A DNA stretch of 64,000 nucleotides from Thermococcus litoralis DSM 5473 (GCF_000246985.2 NC_022084.1:1465130-1529129), one strand, 5' to 3'; positions 35,945 to 45,278 are shown, counted from the first letter of the stretch. The notes: generated by a model not told the origin, from the letters alone. Translations and numbers: made by a program.

Positions 35945-37558
35945 ATGAACATAAAAAAGCTTTTGTTCATATTGATAACCTTGCTTATCTTGACTCCTCA
36001 GACCGAAGCAATTCCCATTGATGAAGCTAAGAAAGATATCATTGAGAAAATTATCGAGGACAAATCCATTGAAAATGCCGAACTGAGCTACAAAATATAT
36101 GTCCGCTCTCTTGGGATAATAGCCATTGCAAGGTCAGGCGTTAAGGAAGAGAAAACCATCGAGGAGTACTCAGAATGGTTAAAGTCTCTTCAGAGTGATG
36201 ATGGCTCATTTCCACCTATTGTAACCTTTGATGTTTCTGGTGTTCCATTTTGTGATGCTTATTATTATGCAGAGAGACCTAAAGAGTTCGAGGGCTTTCC
36301 CTCCTGTCTTTATGGCTTTTCATTTAAGAAGTGTCCAGAGTATAGTTATATAACAACCTGCTCTAGAGCTGCTTCAACAGCCTTGGTTTTATACGCACTC
36401 CTAGACGCTGGTGAGCCTGAAGATTCTCCCGCAGTAAAGAAAGGAGTGCAATATCTCTTGAAAACAATGAAAAATGGCACATACTGGACTTATGTTTATA
36501 CTATCTCCTCCTCCAAGGTTGGACGTTCAAGTTGTAAAGAGGCAGAGGCGATATGGGGATTTAAAGAAACGCCAAGCTTAGTTTCCACCGCATATGCCAT
36601 TGCACTTTTGCACAGATTAGGATACGATGTTTCAAAGCCTCTAGAGTGGCTGAACTCAAATCTCGAACCCAAAAATTTGATGAACGAAGAATATCTCCCA
36701 TTCTTCATCGACAATGAAACTCCTAAATGGAATTACAACTTCCCATTTTACCAGCTCGGCTTCCCCACTGTCCACGTCTCTCATAGAGAACCCCTTGAGA
36801 GTTTGATCATTCCTCTAGTGCTTATTAAAGAGGAAGGCTTAGAGCTCAACCAGAATGCCGTCGATTTTGTGGTCTCAATCTTAAACAGCACAAAACTTTC
36901 TTTTGACGATTACTATGCCCTTTATGTTTCAGCAAATCTCTTTTGGGATTCGAAGGAAAAGTACCGTATTGACGTGACATTTAACGGAACCAATCTCACC
37001 AAAATTGGGGAGAACGGAACATTCTACTACCTCTTAAGCAAGAGCTGGGAGTTTGAGGCATTTGACGAGAATTTCACAGTAAGTGGACGTCTTAATTTCA
37101 CTATTCCAGAAGAAATAAGCTGGGAACCAGAAGTTGACGTATTTCTTCTCAAGAAACTCTCAAATGCTAGTTACATAAAATTTTATTGCGCTGAGATAGA
37201 GAAATGTGGTAAGGGCTGCTATGAGTTTGAGATTCACCCACGCTATGACTGGTGGAGTGATTCTATAAGGCCCTCTGCGATGGCCCTTCTTTGGTACTAC
37301 TTATCAGGCAGGAATAATGAAGATATAGGAAGATTTCTGGAGGAATATAATTCGCTTAGATGTGAAAGTGAACTTGCTGGAGACTACGGCAAGAGAGGGT
37401 GCTCTGAAGATTACGCAATGCTGCTCTTTTTAATGGACCTCCAAAGTGGAAGCTTTAAAATTCAGGAGGAAGAAGCTTTGCAAAGGAAAGTAATAGGGGC
37501 TTTTGCGGGCATCATCGCTATTTTACTTATGGCATGGTACCTTAAGAGGAAGGAATGA
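35945..37558 (+). CDS. Secreted, membrane-anchored protein with alpha/alpha-toroid-like repeats
   Basis: A signal peptide (KKLLFILITLLILTPQTEA) precedes repeats like those of the terpenoid cyclase/protein prenyltransferase fold, for example EEYSEWLKSLQSDDGSFPP, TALVLYALLDAGEPED and STAYAIALLHRLGYD. At least ten Cys and several N-glycosylation sites occur in the extracellular part, and the protein ends in a membrane helix (VIGAFAGIIAILLMAWY) with KRKE. 537 residues. Toroid repeats outside the cell suggest binding or an enzyme on glycans or peptides; no function is assigned. Confidence 0.7.
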   Translation: MNIKKLLFILITLLILTPQTEAIPIDEAKKDIIEKIIEDKSIENAELSYKIYVRSLGIIAIARSGVKEEKTIEEYSEWLKSLQSDDGSFPPIVTFDVSGVPFCDAYYYAERPKEFEGFPSCLYGFSFKKCPEYSYITTCSRAASTALVLYALLDAGEPEDSPAVKKGVQYLLKTMKNGTYWTYVYTISSSKVGRSSCKEAEAIWGFKETPSLVSTAYAIALLHRLGYDVSKPLEWLNSNLEPKNLMNEEYLPFFIDNETPKWNYNFPFYQLGFPTVHVSHREPLESLIIPLVLIKEEGLELNQNAVDFVVSILNSTKLSFDDYYALYVSANLFWDSKEKYRIDVTFNGTNLTKIGENGTFYYLLSKSWEFEAFDENFTVSGRLNFTIPEEISWEPEVDVFLLKKLSNASYIKFYCAEIEKCGKGCYEFEIHPRYDWWSDSIRPSAMALLWYYLSGRNNEDIGRFLEEYNSLRCESELAGDYGKRGCSEDYAMLLFLMDLQSGSFKIQEEEALQRKVIGAFAGIIAILLMAWYLKRKE

Positions 37559-37559
37559 T

Positions 37560-38093
37560 CTAAAGGTTGTGTCCAAACCCATTCCAGTGAACCCTCTCCC
37601 ACATTACTTCTTTTTCACTGTGCTTGGATTTTTCTTCAGCAGGATACCCTATCCCGATGACGCATAAAATCCTTATATGGTCTGTAATTCCCAGGAGTTC
37701 TCTCACGTAATCCTCTGCACTCCTCTCTTCGTTGTGCATTCTGTCGAGTACATGTCCCCAACATGCACCTAATCCTAATGCCGTGGCAGCCAGCTGTATG
37801 TGTTCTGCCGCTATAGATGCATCAAACACCCAAGCGGAGCTTATTTCCTCATCTCCGCATACAACTATTGCTAAAGGTGCTGTTTCCAAAAACTCCAACG
37901 CTGGTCTTGTTTGAGCTAGCTTTTTGATAAGCCCTTCCTCGTCAACAACTACAAAGTGCCATGGCCTTCTGTTCCTTGAGCTTGGGGAATAAAATGCCGC
38001 CTCAAGAATCTTCTCTACACATTCCTTTGGAACCTTTTTCTTCTGGTATCTCCTAATGCTTCTCCTCTTTTTAACAACCTCAAAGAACTCCAT
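37560..38093 (-). CDS. Nitroreductase-family flavoprotein
   Basis: 177 residues of the FMN-dependent nitroreductase fold: VVKKRRSIRRYQKKKVP at the N-terminus, SPSSRNRRPWHFVVV for FMN binding and GLGACWGHVL later. The substrate is unknown. ATG 38093 follows AGGTGA. It is downstream of the Stn-like operon with a 22-nt gap and may share its transcript. Confidence 0.85.
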   Translation of the reverse strand: MEFFEVVKKRRSIRRYQKKKVPKECVEKILEAAFYSPSSRNRRPWHFVVVDEEGLIKKLAQTRPALEFLETAPLAIVVCGDEEISSAWVFDASIAAEHIQLAATALGLGACWGHVLDRMHNEERSAEDYVRELLGITDHIRILCVIGIGYPAEEKSKHSEKEVMWERVHWNGFGHNL

Positions 38094-38115
38094 AAGCTCA
38101 CCTCAAAGAGAAAAA

Positions 38116-40983
38116 TTAGAGGGAGAATATCTCCTTCACACTGTATTCAGGCTCCCGGGCTTTATTGACTCTAAGCTCCATGTTGAAAGCGTTTATAATT
38201 GTCCCTTCTTTTTCTGCCCACAAGCCTGAAGGAAGGGCCAATACATCGCCTTTCAAGCCCTTTCTGGGTTTTCCTATGACCACGTAAGCTTCCGCCTCAG
38301 GCAACCCCTTAACTCCAAGCTTTAACAAGCCTACCTCATTAACGCCCTCATGGAGTATAAGCGTCGGCACATTTAAGGGCTCTGCAGGTGCTTCAACTAT
38401 GGCAACTTCGTAACCTTCCTCCACGACTTCTTTGCCTTTTAGCAACACCTTCAGATAGGGATACTTTTCGATGTCTGCTTTTAAAAGAACTTTCTTGGCT
38501 TTCTTTATGTCCTCAAGTGTTGCCGTGGAAATTCCGTCCTCTACAAAAGCTCCAAGTTTGAAGCCTTTCTCCTCTGCAACTCTCTTGAAGTATTCAACCT
38601 CCTCGTTCGTCAGCTCGGGGGTTAATATGAGAGCAATGTCTTCATGGCTCTCTATGAATTCTCTGACTTTATCCCATTCCACTTTTTCGCCGTTGAGAAG
38701 CGGGAATGTTAAATCCTCAGCCCATGGTCTCTTGAAGCGGCAGATGTCGCAGAGGTGTCCGTTGTTCCATCCTGCCACTGAAGAAGCTCTAACGAGCATA
38801 TCGTTATAAACCTCGATGTTCATTTCACATGCAAAGCTGCACCCGTTGCAGACAGTCTTTACTGGAGTTGTCTTCCACGGGCCGGGCTTTATGAAGGGTA
38901 GCTTTTCGCTTATTGCCCCTGTAGGACAGACGTCAATCATGTCTCCTATGAAAACTCCGTCCATGTCTCCAAGTGTGTTTCCAAGGGGAGGTGAGATCCT
39001 AGTTTTGAATCCTCTAAAGAGATAGTCCACTACTCCTTCTCCAACTATCTCATGAGTTAAGTTGACACACCTACCGCACAATACACACTTATTGTTGTCG
39101 AGAACGACGCTTGGATGGGTTTCGTCAATTTCAAAGCGATTTGTCTCTCCTTTAAACCTGTCCTGCTTAGCTTCGTAAAGCGTTGCGTACTCCCTGAGCT
39201 TACATCTAAAGACCTCCATACATCCGCAGCTCATACACCTTTCTGCTTCCTTAAGCACTTCCTCTTCGGTTAGGCTTTCTTCAACTTCAACGAATCCTTT
39301 AATCCTTTCTTCAACGGGCTTTAACCTGCTTTTGACTCTTGGTTTCCTCTCCACATGTTCATAATCTTCCTCAGTGACGTCTTTCCAGTGGTTGTAGGGT
39401 TTCAAGTCGAAGAGGATTCTGTACAAGTCTTCATCTCTCACTATCTCGTCTATGTGCTTTGAGGGCTCAATAAGTACTTCTTTTGCCTTCTCCAGCTTTC
39501 CTTTGAGATACAGGTCAATCATCAAAGCGGCCCTTCTTCCAGTCGCTATGCTCTCTATGACCGTTGAGGGTCCTAAGATTAGGTCTCCTCCTGCAAACAC
39601 CCCTTCAATGCTTGTCTGTAAGGTTACCTCATCTACCACGGCTTTTCCACGCTTTGCTTCTATGCCCAGTTTCTTTAAGAAGGAATCATCGCAATACTGA
39701 CCTATGGCGAGGATGACGTTATCTGCCTCCAAGAAAAAGTTTGAGCCCTCTATGGGTATTGGACGCCTTCTTCCACTTTCATCTGGTTCTCCGAGCTTCA
39801 TTCTAACTAGCTCAACCTTTTCTACTCTACCGTTGCCGTGGATTTTAACCGGGTTTGCCAAGAATATGAATTCCACACCTTCTTCCTCTGCTTCCTCAAC
39901 TTCCCTTGGGTTTGCCGGCATTTCTTCTTTTGAACGCCTGTAAACAACGGTAACCTTTGCACCGAGCCTCAAAGCCGTTCTTGCAACATCCATAGCGGTG
40001 TTTCCACCACCGACAACCATAACACGTTTGCCAAGCTTTACTTCTTCGCCCATGTTGACCTTTCTGAGGAACTCGATGCCCTGCATAACACCTTCAAGCT
40101 CTTCTCCTTCTATGCCCATCTTTCTGCCTTTCCATGCCCCAACACCAAGGAAAACAGCATCGTATTCTTTTCGGAGCTCCTCAAGTGTTATGTCCTTTCC
40201 AAGCACCGTGTTGGTTTTAACCTCAATGCCGGTGTTGATGACAGTTGCTATATCCTTGTCAAGAACATCACGCGGAAGCCTGTAGGGAGGAATTCCATAG
40301 CGCATCATTCCCCCGAGTTCTGGCATCGCCTCTATTATTGTCACCTCGTGACCCATGGTTCTCAAGTAATAGGCGCATGCAAGTCCCGCAGGCCCACTAC
40401 CAACAACTGCTACCCTTTTTCCCGTTGAGGGTGGAATTTCTGGCATCCAAGGGCCGTGCTCAAGATCATAATCTGCCGCAAACCTCTTGAGTTGCCTTAT
40501 TGCTAGAGGTTCTTCCACAAGGTTCCTCCTGCACTCGCTTTCACAGAAAGCCGGACAAACTCTTCCAAGAACTGCCGGAAGAATGTACTTCTCTTTCATG
40601 AGTTTTACAGCCTCGTGATATTTGCCCATCGCTATGAGGGCTAAATACCCTTGCACGTCACTGTGTGCCGGGCATCCCTCTTGACATGGCCCTATGCAAT
40701 CTCCGTAGTGGTCAGAGAGCATTAGCTCAAGAGCTGTTCTCCTCATTGCGACTATCTTTTCGTTTAACGTTTCTATTTCCAGACCTTCTGCAGGTTTGAG
40801 TGTACATGAAGTTGTAACTCCTCTAGGAGTTTCGACTAAGCAAAGGCGGCATGATCCATAGGGCTCGAGCTCAAAATCGTAGCACATTCCTGGAATGTGT
40901 TCTCCCTTTTCCCTCAGGCTCTGAAGGAGTACTTTGTTCTCGGGAACATCGATTTCCTTACCATTCACGATGAGCTTGACCAT
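38116..40983 (-). CDS. NuoG-GltD fusion subunit of a Stn-like transhydrogenase
   Basis: About 955 residues. Order: N-terminal [2Fe-2S] domain (GMCYDFELEPYGSCRLC), NuoG-type/GltD-type Cys clusters (GDCIGPCQEGCPAH, GRVCPAFCESECRR), two dinucleotide-binding folds for FAD and NAD(P)H (GSGPAGLACAYYLRTMG, VVGGGNTAMDVARTALRLG), then further 4Fe-4S clusters (CMSCGCMEVFRC, CVLCGRC, DVCPTGAI) and a NuoG/oxidoreductase-like domain (CNGCSFACEM). NfnB/GltD fused to NuoG is the hallmark of the third subunit of Stn-type bifurcating transhydrogenases. ATG 40983 lies 1 nt after the NuoF-like stop. Confidence 0.8.
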   Translation of the reverse strand: MVKLIVNGKEIDVPENKVLLQSLREKGEHIPGMCYDFELEPYGSCRLCLVETPRGVTTSCTLKPAEGLEIETLNEKIVAMRRTALELMLSDHYGDCIGPCQEGCPAHSDVQGYLALIAMGKYHEAVKLMKEKYILPAVLGRVCPAFCESECRRNLVEEPLAIRQLKRFAADYDLEHGPWMPEIPPSTGKRVAVVGSGPAGLACAYYLRTMGHEVTIIEAMPELGGMMRYGIPPYRLPRDVLDKDIATVINTGIEVKTNTVLGKDITLEELRKEYDAVFLGVGAWKGRKMGIEGEELEGVMQGIEFLRKVNMGEEVKLGKRVMVVGGGNTAMDVARTALRLGAKVTVVYRRSKEEMPANPREVEEAEEEGVEFIFLANPVKIHGNGRVEKVELVRMKLGEPDESGRRRPIPIEGSNFFLEADNVILAIGQYCDDSFLKKLGIEAKRGKAVVDEVTLQTSIEGVFAGGDLILGPSTVIESIATGRRAALMIDLYLKGKLEKAKEVLIEPSKHIDEIVRDEDLYRILFDLKPYNHWKDVTEEDYEHVERKPRVKSRLKPVEERIKGFVEVEESLTEEEVLKEAERCMSCGCMEVFRCKLREYATLYEAKQDRFKGETNRFEIDETHPSVVLDNNKCVLCGRCVNLTHEIVGEGVVDYLFRGFKTRISPPLGNTLGDMDGVFIGDMIDVCPTGAISEKLPFIKPGPWKTTPVKTVCNGCSFACEMNIEVYNDMLVRASSVAGWNNGHLCDICRFKRPWAEDLTFPLLNGEKVEWDKVREFIESHEDIALILTPELTNEEVEYFKRVAEEKGFKLGAFVEDGISTATLEDIKKAKKVLLKADIEKYPYLKVLLKGKEVVEEGYEVAIVEAPAEPLNVPTLILHEGVNEVGLLKLGVKGLPEAEAYVVIGKPRKGLKGDVLALPSGLWAEKEGTIINAFNMELRVNKAREPEYSVKEIFSL

Positions 40984-40984
40984 T

Positions 40985-42793
40985 TCAATCACCCTCATAG
41001 GCATCAACTATCTTTATGGCATCAAACCTGCAGACATTATAACATGTTCCGCATTTTATGCACGCTTCTTGGTCTATTACATGCGGCTTAAGCTTCTCTC
41101 CGCTTATAGCTTTGACAGGGCAGAAAATCGCACATGCCGTACATCCTGTGCATTTATCTGCTATTATGACGTACTTTATGAGGGGCTTGCATACCTTAGC
41201 CGGGCATCTCTTGTCCTTCACGTGAGCTATGTATTCATCCCTGAAATACTGAAGGGTTGTTAGAACTGGATTTGGTGCCGTTTGTCCAAGCCCACATAGA
41301 GAACCGGCTTTCACCATGGGGGCAAGTTCCTCAAGTTCCTTTATGTCTTCCATAGTCCCCTGTCCTTTGGTTATCTTATCCAAGATTTCCCACATCCTCT
41401 TGGTGCCTATGCGGCAGAAGGTGCACTTGCCGCAGGACTCCTTAACCGTGAAGTCAAGGAAGAACTTGGCGACGTCGACCATACAGGTGTCCTCGTCCAT
41501 AACCACCATTCCGCCGCTTCCCATTATCGCCCCGGTGGCGTTCACGCTCTCGTAGTCAACGGGGGTGTCAAAGAGCTCCTCCGGAATGCAACCGCCCGAA
41601 GGCCCGCCGAGCTGAACTGCCTTAATTTTCTTGCCGGTCTTAGTGCCACCGCCGATCTCGTAAAGGATTTCCCTAAGCGTGATTCCCATAGGAACCTCTA
41701 CGTTTCCTCCATGCTTTATCTTGCCCGAGAGGGCGAAGACCTTGGTGCCTTTGCTCTTCTCCGTCCCAAGGGAAGCGTAAGCTTCCGGGCCGTGCCTTAT
41801 TATCCATGGCACGTTCGCCCAGGTTTCCACGTTGTTTATGTTGGTGGGCTTTCCAAAGAGACCCTTCTGGGCAGGATAAGGCGGCCTCGGCCTCGGCATG
41901 CCGCGTTTGCCCTCGATGGAGGCTATCAAAGCGGTCTCCTCACCGCAGACGAAGGCTCCAGCGCCCTCTTTGATGACGATGTCGAAGGAGAAACCGCTCC
42001 CGAGGATGTTCTCGCCGAGGAAGCCTCGCTCCCTCGCCTGCTGGAGCGCTATCCTAAGGCGTTTTACTGCAAGGGGATACTCGGCTCTCACGTAGATAAA
42101 GCCCTTGGTAGCTCCGATCGCGTAGGCCCCTATTATCATCCCCTCGATCACGCGGTGGGGATCCCCTTCAAGGACGTTCCTGTCCATGAAGGCTCCGGGG
42201 TCGCCCTCGTCGGCGTTGCAGATAACGTACTTCTCGTCTCCCTTCGCTTGACGGGTGAACTTCCACTTCAGGCCCGTGGGGAAGCCGGCGCCTCCCCTAC
42301 CCCTCAGGCCGGATTTGGTGATTATATCTATTATCTCCTCTGGCTCCATTTTGAGGGCCTTTTTGAGGGCTTCATAGCCCCCAGCAGCTATGTATTCCTC
42401 TATGTCCTCAGGATTTATGTAGCCGGAGTTTTCAAGAACTATCTTCTTTTGCTTGGCGAAGTAGCCGTCAACATCCCAAGTCTTCCTCTCGCCGTTCTCC
42501 CACCAGTCGCGCTTGACTATCCATTCATCTACCGGCTTCCCGTTGATGACGTGCTCCTCTATGATCCTCGGAATTTTCTTAGGGTCAACGTGACCGTATG
42601 TGATGATCTCATTCTCGGTAATTATGTCCACGAGAGGTTCGCGGTAGCACATACCAACGCATCCAACGATTTTGAGCTTGATATTTAGATTTCTTTTTTC
42701 AAGTTCCTTTTTGAGTGCCTCATAAGTCTCTCTAGCCCCCGCAGCAATTCCACAAGAGTTCATGCCGACTGCAATGGCTTTGATCTCAGACAT
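40985..42793 (-). CDS. NuoF-like flavoprotein subunit (HydB/BfuB type)
   Basis: 602 residues. An N-terminal thioredoxin-like [2Fe-2S] domain (GMNSCGIAAG, CVGMCYREP) precedes the FMN/NADH-binding NuoF core (GLRGRGGAGFPTGLKWKF, CGEETALIASIEGKRG), the 4Fe-4S motif ESCGKCTFCRIGTKRM and a C-terminal 2[4Fe-4S] ferredoxin (CTGCTACAIFCP, CIKCGTCYNVC). This layout is that of electron-bifurcating HydB-like subunits rather than plain NuoF. The segment about 41400-42560 is far richer in GC (40 of 60 at 41881-41940) than its flanks. It overlaps the NuoE-like gene by 8 nt. Confidence 0.88.
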   Translation of the reverse strand: MSEIKAIAVGMNSCGIAAGARETYEALKKELEKRNLNIKLKIVGCVGMCYREPLVDIITENEIITYGHVDPKKIPRIIEEHVINGKPVDEWIVKRDWWENGERKTWDVDGYFAKQKKIVLENSGYINPEDIEEYIAAGGYEALKKALKMEPEEIIDIITKSGLRGRGGAGFPTGLKWKFTRQAKGDEKYVICNADEGDPGAFMDRNVLEGDPHRVIEGMIIGAYAIGATKGFIYVRAEYPLAVKRLRIALQQARERGFLGENILGSGFSFDIVIKEGAGAFVCGEETALIASIEGKRGMPRPRPPYPAQKGLFGKPTNINNVETWANVPWIIRHGPEAYASLGTEKSKGTKVFALSGKIKHGGNVEVPMGITLREILYEIGGGTKTGKKIKAVQLGGPSGGCIPEELFDTPVDYESVNATGAIMGSGGMVVMDEDTCMVDVAKFFLDFTVKESCGKCTFCRIGTKRMWEILDKITKGQGTMEDIKELEELAPMVKAGSLCGLGQTAPNPVLTTLQYFRDEYIAHVKDKRCPAKVCKPLIKYVIIADKCTGCTACAIFCPVKAISGEKLKPHVIDQEACIKCGTCYNVCRFDAIKIVDAYEGD

Positions 42794-43250
42794 TGAGCTT
42801 CCCCTCCTTGAGGTTTTTGATTATTTTCCTAACCTTCTCAGGCGTTAATTTGCCAAAGACCTTGTCGTTTATCATTATCACAGGGGCAAGACTGCAGCAT
42901 CCGAGGCAGGCGACTCTTTCAAGGGTTATAAGTCCATCCTGGGTTGTCTGTCCTTCTTCGACACCAACCTCCTCTTTAATTGCCTGAGAAATGTTTACCG
43001 CCCCGTTAACGTGGCAAGCGGTGCCGTGGCATATTTTTATAACGTATTTGCCTAGGGGCTCAAAGCGGAACTGGGCATAGAATGTAGCAACACCATAAAC
43101 TCTGCTCAAAGGCAGTTTTAGGTATTTTGAAATCTCCTCTAGAGCTTCTCTTGGAAGATATCCAAAAATTTCCTGAGTTTTCTGCAACAATGGGATCAAA
43201 GAACTCGGATTCGGCTCATAATTGTAGATGTACTCAAACTTCAAATTCAT
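42786..43250 (-). CDS. NuoE-like [2Fe-2S] subunit
   Basis: About 154 residues with the thioredoxin-like fold and four Cys ligands CHGTAC and CLGCCS of NuoE/HydC proteins. It helps transfer electrons to or from the NuoF-like flavin. ATG 43250 follows GGTGGT; GTG 43259 would overlap that site. It is the first gene of the three-gene operon, whose TATA element (ATTTATAAAC on the minus strand, about 43290-43299) lies in the shared promoter region. Confidence 0.88.
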   Translation of the reverse strand: MNLKFEYIYNYEPNPSSLIPLLQKTQEIFGYLPREALEEISKYLKLPLSRVYGVATFYAQFRFEPLGKYVIKICHGTACHVNGAVNISQAIKEEVGVEEGQTTQDGLITLERVACLGCCSLAPVIMINDKVFGKLTPEKVRKIIKNLKEGKLNV

Positions 43251-43316
43251 GATTACCACCCACCATTCTATGCCCTTTATCTACGTCAACGTTTATAAAT
43301 GTACACTAAAGTATAT

Positions 43317-43333
43317 GTTTGCAACATTTGGTT
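43317..43333 (+). promoter_or_regulatory. SurR binding site between transhydrogenase and hydrogenase operons
   Basis: GTT-TGC-AAC-ATTTG-GTT matches exactly the extended SurR consensus GTTn3AACn5GTT described in Pyrococcus furiosus. SurR activates hydrogenase genes and represses sulfur-response genes when elemental sulfur is absent. The site lies about 40-55 nt upstream of a TATA-like ACAAATATAAAAC (about 43372-43384) for the hydrogenase operon and about 20 nt upstream of the minus-strand TATA, so it could act on both directions. Confidence 0.75.
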
Positions 43334-43410
43334 GGTCACCTTATGTTTAAAAAATCCTTAAATTCGTTCTTTACAAATATAAAACTAAACAATGAATTCG
43401 GGTGGTAATC

Positions 43411-44415
43411 TTGCGATATGTAAAACTGCCTCAAGAAAATTTTGAGGAGTTCTTCAACTCTTTGAAGAACTGGGGCAAAGTATATGCCCCGGTGAAAAAG
43501 GGAAACATCTATTCCTTTCAGCATGTCGAGAAACCTTCGGAGATAGCCTTTGATTACACCAGAACGATGCTTCCTCCGAAGAAGTTCTTTGTGAGGCCTA
43601 AGGATGAAATGCTCAGGCTTAAAGGAGGCAAATGGGAAGAGATCGATGGAGTTGAACCAGTAGTTCTCTTTGGGGTTCATTCATGCGATATCCACGGATT
43701 GGAGATACTCGACAAGGTTTACCTTAATGAGCCAGTAGATCCTTACTACAAGAAAAGAAGGGAAAATTCAATAATAATCGGCATGAGCTGTATGCCAGAT
43801 GAATACTGCTTCTGCAAAAGCTTAGGAACAGATTTCGCTATGCACGGCTTTGATCTATTTTTGCATGAGCTCCCGGACGGCTGGTTAGTGAGGGTTGGTA
43901 GTGTAAAAGGACATGAGATAGCTTGGGAAAATGAAGAGCTCTTTGAAGAACTTACAGAGGAGGATATGAGGAACTTCAGGGAGTTTGAAGAGAAAAGGGC
44001 CAATTCCTTTAAGAAGCACCTCAACAAGGAAGGTCTTGAAGACATGCTTGACTTAGCCTTTAACAGCCCGGTGTGGAAAAAGTACGAGAAGATATGTCTT
44101 GGATGCGGCAACTGTAACATGGTTTGTCCGACGTGTAGATGCTATGAAGTGTGTGACCTATGGATGAACGCCTATGAGGCAGTAAGGGTGAGGAGATACG
44201 ATTCCTGCTTTATGGAAACCCATGGCTTGGTTGCTGGAGGACATAACTTTAGACCAACTCGTTTAGATCGCTTCAGGCACCGCTATTACTGTAAGAGCTA
44301 CTTTGACCCCTCAGCGGGCTTTAACTGCGTTGGATGCGGAAGATGTGACGAGTTCTGTCCAGCTAAGATAGAGCACGTTAAGGTTCTCGATGAGGTGAGG
44401 GAGGGGTTACAATGA
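43411..44415 (+). CDS. shyB: Sulfhydrogenase II beta subunit
   Basis: The 4Fe-4S electron-transfer subunit of cytosolic group 3b [NiFe]-hydrogenase. Two ferredoxin-like motifs are seen: CLGCGNCNMVCPTCRC and CVGCGRCDEFCPAK. Conserved stretches FGVHSCDIHGL and CMPDEYCFCKSLGTDFAM match the beta subunit of sulfhydrogenase II. TTG 43411 (MRYVKLP) with GGTGGT 6 nt upstream is favoured over GTG 43402. It overlaps shyC by 4 nt (ATGA). Confidence 0.92.
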   Translation: MRYVKLPQENFEEFFNSLKNWGKVYAPVKKGNIYSFQHVEKPSEIAFDYTRTMLPPKKFFVRPKDEMLRLKGGKWEEIDGVEPVVLFGVHSCDIHGLEILDKVYLNEPVDPYYKKRRENSIIIGMSCMPDEYCFCKSLGTDFAMHGFDLFLHELPDGWLVRVGSVKGHEIAWENEELFEELTEEDMRNFREFEEKRANSFKKHLNKEGLEDMLDLAFNSPVWKKYEKICLGCGNCNMVCPTCRCYEVCDLWMNAYEAVRVRRYDSCFMETHGLVAGGHNFRPTRLDRFRHRYYCKSYFDPSAGFNCVGCGRCDEFCPAKIEHVKVLDEVREGLQ

Positions 44416-45278
44416 CGTTTCAAACACACGACGCGAGGATTTTGGAAGTGAAGGAGCTCACCTCAAGGGAAAAGCTTTTTACACTTCGCTTTGTCGATCC
44501 AGAGCTCAACAGAAGCTTCAAATACAAGCCCGGACAGTTTGTTATAGTTGACATAAGGGGTTTTGGAGAGTTTCCGATAAGCCTGTGCTCAACTCCTACT
44601 AGAGAGGGCTACTTCCAGCTCTGTGTTAGAAGGGTTGGGAGAATGACAAAATACATGCATAAGCTCAAAGAGGGTGACATAGTTGGGATTAGAGGTCCTT
44701 ATGGCAATGGCTTTCCAATGGAAAAGATGGAAGGTTCAACTTTAGTTCTCGTGGCTGGCGGTTTGGGAATGGCTCCCCTTCGCTCAGTGCTGTGGTATGC
44801 TCTGGATACAGGGAAATATGAAAAAATCTACCTCTTCTACGGCACAAAGGCCTATGAGGATATTCTCTTCAGGGATGAGGTGATACACCTCCTCAAACAT
44901 GGCGAGGATATGAACTGTCATGTGAAACTCGCCTACGAAGTGGAGAGCCCTTCATGCATATACCTAGAGAAGGGCTATTCACCGAGGGTATGCAAAGGAG
45001 TCGTTACAGACCTCTTTAGAGGAGAAACCTTTGACGTTGAAAACACCTATGCACTAATCTGCGGCCCACCGGTGATGTACAAATACGTTATCAAGGAGCT
45101 TTTAGATAGAAAGCTCTCTCCGGGAAGGATTTACATGACCCTCGAAAGGAGAATGCGCTGTGGGGTTGGGAAATGTGGCCACTGCATCGTGGGAACGAGC
45201 ACCTCTATTAAATACGTGTGCAAAGACGGCCCTGTATTCACTTATTGGGATGCTCTATCTACAAGGGGGCTGATATGA
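44412..45278 (+). CDS. shyC: Sulfhydrogenase II gamma subunit, NAD(P)H/FAD reductase
   Basis: A ferredoxin-NADP-reductase-fold subunit of 288 residues that exchanges electrons with NAD(P)H. FAD binding: YKPGQFVIVDIRGFGEFPIS; nucleotide site: VAGGLGMAPLRSVLWYA; C-terminal [2Fe-2S] cluster: RCGVGKCGHC with a later Cys. Coupled by ATGA overlaps to shyB and shyD. Confidence 0.92.
   Translation: MTFQTHDARILEVKELTSREKLFTLRFVDPELNRSFKYKPGQFVIVDIRGFGEFPISLCSTPTREGYFQLCVRRVGRMTKYMHKLKEGDIVGIRGPYGNGFPMEKMEGSTLVLVAGGLGMAPLRSVLWYALDTGKYEKIYLFYGTKAYEDILFRDEVIHLLKHGEDMNCHVKLAYEVESPSCIYLEKGYSPRVCKGVVTDLFRGETFDVENTYALICGPPVMYKYVIKELLDRKLSPGRIYMTLERRMRCGVGKCGHCIVGTSTSIKYVCKDGPVFTYWDALSTRGLI

Noticed and set aside
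41711..42688. A 325-codon open frame antisense to the NuoF-like gene
   Set aside because: It mirrors a GC-rich stretch where stops are rare; the opposite strand has unmistakable NuoF motifs and there is no ribosome site or family match on the plus strand.
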